64,000 bases of DNA from Anolis sagrei (taxonomy: Eukaryota > Chordata > Lepidosauria > Squamata > Anolidae), in the NCBI RefSeq assembly GCF_037176765.1, contig NC_090021.1, positions 190,480,378 through 190,544,377 of the forward strand, written 5' to 3'. Under the pieces are notes generated by a model, which was not told where the DNA came from, did not search any database, and was given only the letters and a program-made list of their open reading frames with translations. Numbering within the stretch: position 1 is the first letter of the stretch; every line of letters begins with the position of its first letter. Both the position numbers and the translations under genes were made by a program. This document shows, one piece after another, positions 54,332-64,000 of the stretch.

Positions 54332-56283
54332 TCGACCTTACAGCAGCCTATGACATGGTGCAACATAGGAAAATGCTACAGAAAGTCTACCATATTACCC
54401 GAGACTATGATTTCACAAAAAACTATCCAGACTCTCTGTGGTGAAGTGGGAGTTTTAATGTACAGTTATGTATAATTATAGATAGGTGTTTAAAAGGGCA
54501 AGTATTTAAACTAGCATAACTGGGGGATGGTAGCCAGCTTACCTCACTTTGAGCTGGGTTGCCATGGAAAAAGGGGCGGAGCCAACTGCCACTTGGCAGG
54601 ACAGCCATTTTAAAACAGTTAGCCTGTAGTCAGCGAACTATAGGGAAGGCTGGTTCTGTTGTGTGTTGAGAACCAGAAAGGTAGTCTGTAGTCTAAGAAC
54701 TACAGCGAAAGGCTGATTCTACGGTGTTGAGAATCAGGAGGGTTTAGGCTTTTAACCTGTGAAGTTTAGATAGGTCAAGTTGACTTATTTAGGATGGTAG
54801 TGTATGAGTAGAAAGGGTGAGAGAACCCTAGTAAGAATCTTTACTGCAAAAGAAATAACACAAGGAAAGAATAAGCTTGTACCTGAAATAATCGGTTAAG
54901 GAAAGAAACACATTTTGAAGGAAAATAAGTTCAAAACCTGTTTAGTAAAAGGAATAGTTCTCTTAAGAGTTGTTTTATGAATTGTTATAAATGTAACCAC
55001 TGAAGATATGTGCCTCTAAGAGTTAAGAAACATTGAAACCATCAAGTTTCTTCTATACTTCAATAAACTTGGTAGTTTCTTCTAAAGCCAAGTCTCTGTT
55101 ACAAATACTTTCAAGTTAAGCCATGCTACACATTGAAGTAAGACCAATTCAATATTACAAGCCATTTGTTGTGTTATCAATTTAGTAAGTCCTTATAAAG
55201 TGGTGGCTCGTTTACAAACAGTTACAAACGGGTGCCTTCTTTACAAATTGGTGGCCCCGTTACACTCTCCTAGAAAACTAGCTTCTATGTGGCGTTTTAG
55301 GGCAGGAAAAGTAGATGGAGGCAAAAGAATGGTTTACTCCAAGGCAGCTTTCTTGCACCAACCTCGTTTAATATCTTTACAAACCATCAGCCACAACCAC
55401 CACTCACAAAGTTTTATATATGCTGATGACCTTGGCCTAACAACACAAGCAAGACTTTGAAACAGCTGAAATCCAACTTACTAATGCCTTGAAAGCTCTC
55501 TCCAGCTACTCCAGCTGAAGCCTAACCCCTCCAAAACACAAGTATGTGCTTTCCATCTATGCAACCGTGAAGCCAACAGGAAATTGAAAGTCACCTGGGA
55601 AGGTCAAGAACTTGAACACTGGCAAGAACTTGAACCTAAATATCTCAGTGTCACTTTAGATTGAACACTAGTATATAGGAAACACTGCTTGAACACCAAG
55701 CACAAAGTAGCTGCACGCAATGACATCCTGCGAAAACTTAGTGACAGCACATGGGGTGCAGACCCAAAATTAATAAGAACATCAGCCCTAGCCTTGTCTT
55801 ACTCAACTGCGGAGTATGCCTGCCCTTTGTGGCATAAGTCTGCCCATCAAAGCAGGTGAACATAGCATTGAATGAAACATGCAGAATAATCGCAGGGTGT
55901 CTTAAACCTACACCTGTTGGTAAACTCTACAAGCTAGCTGGCATCCTCCCCCCCCCCCCCCCCCCCCGGGCTGCCTGGAAGTCCCTGAATAGACTCAGAA
56001 GCGGAGTGGGCAGATCAAAAGACAACCTGGTAAAATGGCACTACCTAAAAGAATCCCATACCTTGTGTGACTGTGGAGCAGAACAAACTCTGCATTTGTA
56101 TGCTTGTCTATTGTGCCCTGCTTCATGTACAGAGGAGGAATTGTTGGGAGGCAACAGACAATGCCATTGCTGTTGCCCGTTTTTGGTCAAAAGATATTTA
56201 GCTGCCTGCACACCTTCTATTTTATCAGTTTTATACTAATTTATGCAGTGCTTTTGATATGAAATAATAAAATTACTATTATT
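54332..56283 (+). mobile_element. Non-LTR retrotransposon (LINE), 5'-truncated, split by a solo LTR
   Basis: Left part to 54436 encodes DLTAAYDMVQHRKMLQKVYH. The right part from 55265 encodes SFIYADDLGLTTQA (the RT YADD site), then LKPNPSKTQVCAFH, RIIAGCLKPTPVGKLYKLAG, AAWKSLNRLRSGVGRSKDNL and CDCGAEQTLHLYACLLCPAS. The 3' end is shared with 27908-28023. It has several stops, shifts and an internal deletion filled by C20 (55948-55967), so it is dead. Clade uncertain; the C-terminal CxCGAEQ..HL..C module suggests the I/Jockey-related group (perhaps Vingi). Confidence 0.85.
54437..55264 (+). mobile_element. Solo LTR of an LTR element (fossil), inserted in the LINE
   Basis: 828 bp with TG..CA ends (TGTGGTGAAG.. 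to ..CCCCGTTACA), flanked by the 5-bp duplication CTCTC (54432-54436 and 55265-55269). AATAAA at 55062-55067 supports plus orientation. No internal genes remain. Inserted after the LINE. Confidence 0.82.
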
Positions 56284-56909
56284 GGTAAGTTATGCCTCTG
56301 AGATAATTGGGCCCAATTCCTCCTGTGCCCTTAAATTTGCTTTTCTAAAAACCTTCAGGATGGTTGCTTGGCTTCTACTGCATGCCAACTGTGCATTCTA
56401 CCTACTTCACAGCAGCTTCCTTATGAGGAATTCAGAAAAAACTGGCCCCTCATCAAGAGCTGTAGTCTAATAACACCTTAAAGACCATGTGTGCTTCATT
56501 CCTGTAATAAAGGAACAGAAAGAGGCAAGTTCCTTGGCGGGAGCGGAGGGCTTTTACCAGGTACTTAACATAGAAATTTGCCATATGCAACTTTAGAGGA
56601 TGAGAATGAAACTGCATCTGTGGAAGTCTACTCCATGCCAACCAGAATCCTACTCCATAAAGAATACTGCAAGGAGGTTGCTGTGTGCCTTCAAGTCATT
56701 TCTTCAGTAGCTTTTCTTCTACTGAATCGGAGTGTGGCTTCCCTAAAGTCACTTAATAGGTTTCCACGACCAAGCAGAGATTCAAACCCTAGTGAGCAGA
56801 AACCAACTCAAGCCACTGCACAATGATGGATCTATGTATGGAGGCCCCATCAATTTTAGTGTAAAGAAGACAACAGGCTAAAATAAGTATTTCAGTAAAT
56901 ACTCCTTCT
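56284..56909. mobile_element. Intergenic DNA with a MIR-like SINE relic
   Basis: 56670-56825 holds TGTGCCTTCAAGTCATTTCT and GATTCAAACCCTAGTGAGCA, reversed MIR-like SINE text. The rest is unassigned. Confidence 0.45.
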
Positions 56910-57166
56910 AGCCCCTGGTGGCGCAGTGGGTTAAGTCCTTGTGCGGGCAGGACTGCTGTTCAAATCTGGGGAGAGCTGGTTGAGTTCCCTTTGTCAGCTC
57001 CAGCTTCCCATGCGGGGACATGAGAGAAGCCTCCCACAAGGATGGTAAAACATCAAGCATCCAGGCATCCTCTGGGTAATGCCCTTGCAGACGGCCAATT
57101 CGCTCACACCAGAAGCGACTTGCAGTTTCTCAGGTCGCTCCTGACACACACACACACACACACACA
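56910..57166 (+). mobile_element. Anole-type tRNA-derived SINE with CA tail
   Basis: GCCCCTGGTGGCGCAGTGGG head, AAGCCTCCCACAAGGATGG body, CTCAGGTCGCTCCTGACACA end, then CA units to 57166. Confidence 0.9.
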
Positions 57167-57809
57167 AAAGACTAAGGTTCCTCTTCCTCTTCCATCTTTA
57201 CACAAAGTTTCTACCAGGTAGTTCTTCTTTCACTAACTCTGCCTTTCATCAGCTTCACCACTTTTCTTCTTTTCACCATATATTTAAAATTCTAAATACT
57301 TGGCAGTTACGATTGTAGTCATGTCTGTCACATTTCTATTTTCTGCTTAATTAAAATTGCCATCGTATGTCTTGGGAATCATATCTCTACTAAAATAGAA
57401 GTTTTAATAGGAAGCAAAGTACAAACCTGCAGAAGTGACGGACTGCAACACCTGTAATTCCTCACTATCCCCCACCTAGAATATTCCATCAGGAGCTAGC
57501 TGAATAGATCCCTGCAACTTTCCAGGATTTGAACTGCATGTTTATATGAAGACATATTTTTTTCAGTTTTAGCCAGGAAATCATTGCTCTTCCCAAGGCT
57601 GAAGATGATTTACAATTTAGAGACAATGAAAATAAAATCTGCTACAGCGTAACAGAGGGTTTTGTACAACTAAGGGAAAAATGCCAACCCAATATTCCCT
57701 CAAAATTCTCAAATTTAATATGTTGCAGAAGCAGAATTCAAGCAAGCTGCTCAATGACGCAGAAATGAAGACCAAACACCCACATGCAATTAGAAGACTT
57801 GCCAACTGT
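57167..57809. other. Intergenic sequence, nothing recognised
   Basis: Unique sequence that would lie just downstream of the candidate minus-strand gene. Confidence 0.45.
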
Positions 57810-58705
57810 CACAGTAAAACTTTATTCTAGGTATTTTTTTAAAAAAAATTGAGATTACAACTTCAGTAATTTTTTGATGTTAATGGTCTCTCCAGTTTTC
57901 TTGTATATTATAGTGCAAATTCTGCATCTTATTTTAGCGTGCTGAAAAGACATGGTCACGCTGGTATAGACAGGATTAGTCAACCTGTAGAGCTGAATAA
58001 AATAAATAAAAATTAGCACATTATGAATGGAACAAGCCAGACTTGCCAATATTTACTTAGGTACACATTGACTATTCTGATAACGGACCACTCTTCTCTC
58101 CCTCCCTTGTTGCCTCTACCCACCCAAGAAATGTGTAAGTGGCTAAAGCCAAGGCCTTCCTTTTGGATCTGTGGAGTATTAGCAAACCTCTGAAACCTGG
58201 GCAGATAGGAAGAAATAAATGTACATGCACTCACCCCTTTACTATCTTCTTTTAGGGGGTGCTGAGATTCACAGCCAAACTTGACCTTATCCTGTTTTAG
58301 AAGAGGGAAAGTAATCATAGGGACTCACATTAATAAATGTCTTAAATAAGTAATAAGCTGAAGAACATATTCTAGTACAGTGGTTTTACACGAATTACTG
58401 GTTCAGATTTTGCCCCATTATTTAAAACATTTGTACAACAGGTGACAATATGATCTAAGCTTGTAAGAAAGGACAAGTCCATAATACTGTTTCCACTGTC
58501 AAAGTTAATGGCTGAAATAAAAGTGAGAATGTGATGGTATGGGCAGCATGACTTCAAAATACAGAAGAGTTGGGATCATGATTGTACCTTCAGTGACATG
58601 CAGGGCTAGTACATATAAAGCAAAACAAATTTCTAAATACTCACCAGTGTATTTAATCTTCCGGACTAAAGGAACAATTGAAGGGAAAATACCCAACAGG
58701 ATGTT
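57810..58705 (-). CDS. Candidate 3' end of an unrecognised multi-exon gene
   Basis: I do not recognise this protein. Four minus-strand open segments have GT/AG borders and fully compatible phases: 58705-58645 (61 nt, NILLGIFPSIVPLVRKIKYT), 58511-58390 (122 nt, INFDSGNSIMDLSFLTSLDH..), 58291-58235 (57 nt, DKVKFGCESQHPLKEDSKG) and 57992-57855 (138 nt, LYRLTNPVYTSVTMSFQHAK.. to a TAA). An AATAAA on the same strand near 57819 fits a poly(A) signal. Acceptors of the last three segments have good pyrimidine tracts; that of the first is weak. Further strong donors at about 59159 and 59395 hint at upstream exons, but I could not join them in frame. It could be a real gene lying between HNRNPA3 and NFE2L2, a decaying one, or a chance chain of short open frames. 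Confidence 0.35.
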
Positions 58706-61659
58706 CTTTTATCTATTTGATACCTGAAAGAGAGCCAATGATTTGGAGGGTGCACCAGTTCTAGATAAGCAAATGGTTGGTTTTATTGCCATTTTCCTTT
58801 CTATGTTTGTTAATGAATATTAGTGACAAACTATTTGTCACAAATATATAAAAAATGATCCGTTCTTATATTTCCCAAAAGCATGACAAAAAACATGGCC
58901 TACAGAAATCCAATTTTAGCCAAAAACCCAACAGTCAAGTCATGACTCCTTTAGTCATTCATCTGCAATATATCAATCATGCTGACATGCCTTCTATAGT
59001 TCTCGTAAAAGTTATGGGATTAAATGAAACTATTTCAGAATCATAAAATATACTACATATAACTCGAGGTATAAACCAACCAGATACAAATATTAGTTAA
59101 CTCAGAAAAAAACCTTTAAAATGTAAAAATAAATACTGGCACTCACCGCAAATTTGTGTTATTTGTTCCTTATCAGAAGATGGATTTTCAAAGCCCAGAA
59201 TATTATCATGGAACATCAATGTTTATATATTGTATTACTGAGTCTTACCGAGCCAAGAATTTTCCGAATGGTAAAAAAATCTGGTATCTGATCAAACAGA
59301 TTTCTTCAATAATCTGCAAATCAATTAAATTTTTATTATCTTGTTCATAAAAATAGTTATTCTTTAATTCATGAAAAGTGTTACGAGACAAACCTTACCT
59401 ATTCTTATTCCCCTTCCTTTCAGGTCTAAACGCTAGACCTATGACTTTGGTCAACTCAAGTAGCTATGCCTCAAGGAGGTTCCAAATGGTGAAGACTTGC
59501 TAGACTTTCTTCGATATTTCAGCAGATTTAACTAGCTTTTGGAAAGCTGCTCACTATCAGCATAGTATTTTATGCCTTCACTTTTTCTGGAAGTTGAAGC
59601 TGGTGCTGTCGCTGCCTCGTTTTTCTTTAATTATGCTGACTGGTCCACATACACAACAGGCTGCTGAAGTCCTGTCTGAGTTTCCTTTGATCCACACTTT
59701 GGCTAAGAGATACATCCTAGAGTCTTTAAAGCTGGTTAATCACTGTCCTTGGCTTGCACTTCACCAAATTCAGAGAACTAGAGCTAAATCACTGGTGCCA
59801 AAAACTGACAACTTGTAAAAACTGCAAAACAGATTAATACACTAAAGAAGCGTTTCCCCTGTAACATTAAAATTCCCCCTCCGTTAAGAACAGAACAAGT
59901 ACCTCAACCCAGCCTCCAATTCTGCCCCTGCAATAAAAACCACTTCTAGAAGGGATGGTTTACATCAGGTTTCAAACACGTAGCCGTCCAGATGTGTTTT
60001 GGACTTCAGGTCCAAGAATTCCTGACCACTGGAAAAGCATGCTAGGGCTTCTGGGACTTGGGTGAGCCCAAGCACCTGGAGGGCCACAAGTTTAACACCT
60101 CTGGTTTAGATCGTAGTTCGGCATCCTAAGGCCTTTCAAACGCTGTCAGGCCCCATTTCCTGTTAGCACTGATGGCATTTGCACTGGCACCATTTGGAGA
60201 CTCAAAATGTACCCACCCTGGAATTAGATTTAATCCATTTTTGAACAAAGAAATGTACAGTTTCATAATCTCAAGATTCCATGTAATACCACCAAGCCTT
60301 CACATTTCTCTGTTTACTGTAGCATGGGGAGTTTCCTAAAAATAGAAAGGACATGGTGGGAGGCCAAACACCCATGCCCCAGAGTAATATAGATACTATG
60401 GAGTGTCAGGGGTGTACCAGTGCTCTTCAGCTTGTTTAGCACATTGTTTTGCTTGAGGTTTAACAACCATATTCTATACCCAACAACTATGATTATGTGC
60501 CATGTTCGAGCAACATTTTTCTTAAAGCTGACAATCCATTCCTATACTGGAATCACGTTTACCTTATACTGTTTCCTTTAGCCTAGAGAAGTAGTTAACA
60601 GGTGAGAAATTCCAGCATCATACTGGCAAGTATTTTTCTTCTACTCACTGTGCCCTACTCTTCTGGATGTGTACTGACAGAAAGCACTGCTCTGGCAATA
60701 GTTAAAAGAGAAGTCTGGTCAGATTGATAAGGATAGCAAATTATTAGGGAACACGGCTATACACAAATTTGTGTTAGGTGAAGGAGTAAACCACACGAAC
60801 CATTATGAATGTAATAAAGATTTGATCATATCATTCCGATGCTTAAAAGTAGTGACTTGTTTCAAGCCAAAGGACTCACATGAGTCATAAATATATTAGA
60901 CCATATATTCCCTGCAACTAGACTGGGAACTTGTTTGCTTTCACATCACCTTCAAGGCCTATAGCTGGGGCATTAGAAAGTGTGTGAAACTTCACTTGAA
61001 GTCAGAAAATCAATACCCCACAGAAGGAATGAGCCCATACTGTGAGTCTGAGTCAGTTGAAGAGGGCACACAAAATTACACACAACAAAAGGGTTACATC
61101 ACAACAAATCCATGTTTTGGGGCAAAAGGTATATACAAATGAAGCTATACAGTTATAAACTAAGTAACAGACCCAGACTATTGGCTTCAAAGTTTTAATT
61201 CAATTATATCTGTGAACTGAAATCTGTTTACCATGGGAGGTGGGGGAATCTCAAGCATAATAAAAAGGCAGAAACTTGTTCTGCCGGTGCTTAATGGATC
61301 TCCTGCACATATCAATGAAATGGGAAGCAAACTGAATAAAACTTTAAAAGATCTTTCAATGCTTATTTACTTAAACTAAGAAACAAAAGGCTACAAATTA
61401 AGATATCCACAAACCAGAAGTATCTGGAATTTTCATTTTAAAGTAAGGTTTACCATTCACAAGCACTAGTTTAAACGACTCAGTCCTAATTATACAGCTA
61501 AGCAAGCTTTAATGCAAACATCTCTTCTCTCCCTTTGCGTGTGCAACTCATTTCATTTGGCTACATATGCAGAAAAACTAAGGTTCTTAAACGATTCAGC
61601 ATTTCTATAGTTTAAATTAATACAGATTATAATGCACTGATTTTCCTCCTAGCAAGAAT
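58706..61659. other. Sequence between the candidate gene and HNRNPA3
   Basis: Strong minus-strand donor-like sites at about 59159 (GCG|GTGAGT) and 59395 (ATAG|GTAAGG), but no exon could be fixed. 59975-60100 is a worn palindromic MITE (GTGTTTTGGACTTCAGGTCC). The rest is unique. Confidence 0.45.
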
Positions 61660-63705
<2,046 letters not shown>

Positions 63706-64000
63706 CTTGAAATACAATTAAAAATGTCATCATGAAAAACACTGTGTTTGTGGCAAAACATATGTGATTTCTAGATACAGCTTTCAAGACTGAATAGCAT
63801 AAGTAAGACATTTTACAACATCATGACTACCAATCAAGCCCAATGTTTTGCCCTTCTGATCATGCTGGCTAAACCAAAACATCTGGAGGGCTGCAAAAAA
63901 TTATTATCTTGACATAAAGCTTCTAGAAGTCACTGTGTCATAAAGTCACATTTGAACAGATCACTTCATTTGCATTAATAATAATAATAATAATAAACTT
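63706..64000 (-). other. HNRNPA3 intron running off the window
   Basis: Unique sequence and an AAT microsatellite at 63978-63997. Confidence 0.6.

Noticed and set aside
53892-54353. 153-codon plus-strand frame after NFE2L2
   Set aside because: Lys-rich from an A-rich tract, no domain, and it runs into the LINE fragment.
59150-59330. Additional upstream exons for the candidate gene (FENPSSDKEQITQIC and IPDFFTIRKILGS)
   Set aside because: Both have good donors, but acceptors and phases could not be joined consistently to the exon at 58705.
59594-59818. 74-codon plus-strand open frame
   Set aside because: Reads like protein by eye but has no splice context, no recognisable domain and lies opposite the candidate minus-strand gene.

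Overview
The window looks like a squamate reptile genome, most likely an iguanian or anole-like lizard. It carries many tRNA-derived Sauria-type SINEs, a second tRNA-derived SINE of a kind known from anoles, CR1/L2-clade and L1-like LINE pieces, many hAT-type non-autonomous DNA transposons, a SPIN-like hAT element and 5S-rRNA-derived SINE relics. The introns are long, AT-rich and full of microsatellites. There are no bacterial-style operons, CRISPR arrays or free-standing tRNA or rRNA genes.

Two host genes can be named with confidence, and they converge tail to tail. NFE2L2 (NRF2) is on the plus strand. Its five coding exons are at 13419-13439, 48252-48521, 48676-48780, 49000-49197 and 51763-52965. 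They join in frame to a 598-residue CNC-bZIP protein that keeps the DLG and ETGE KEAP1 degrons, Neh5, the DSGIS and DSAPGS phosphodegron region, the basic-leucine zipper and the Neh3 tail. Intron 1 is about 34.8 kb. HNRNPA3 is on the minus strand and partial. Its last three coding exons (63565-63705, 62346-62471, 62196-62266) encode the Gly-rich C-terminus, and a conserved, separately spliced 3'UTR exon ends near 61660. The NFE2L2-HNRNPA3 pairing matches the mammalian order. Between them lie a decayed LINE with a solo LTR in it, and a minus-strand chain of four phase-compatible exons (57855-58705) that may be the 3' end of an unrecognised gene.

Layout: 1-12.5 kb is intergenic DNA made of transposon fragments and unique AT-rich sequence. 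12.55-13.08 kb is a stack of palindromic MITEs that stops about 340 bp from the NFE2L2 start codon. 13.08-13.7 kb is the GC-rich promoter and leader, with a G-quadruplex motif, two perfect CRE octamers and an NF-E2/ARE-like site. 13.44-48.25 kb is intron 1, with repeats, nested insertions and a few unique stretches that could be regulatory. 48.25-53.65 kb holds the rest of NFE2L2. 53.7-57.2 kb is LINE, LTR and SINE debris. 57.8-59.4 kb is the candidate gene. 61.66-63.7 kb is the HNRNPA3 3' end.

The most informative signals are the regulatory motifs around the NFE2L2 start, two solo LTRs with 5-bp target duplications (one inside a SINE, one inside a LINE), the SPIN-like element, a foldback with arms of roughly 160 bp inside a dying L1, tail-to-tail retroelements joined on AAT microsatellites, and the unrecognised exon chain. 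No wholly new system is demonstrated.
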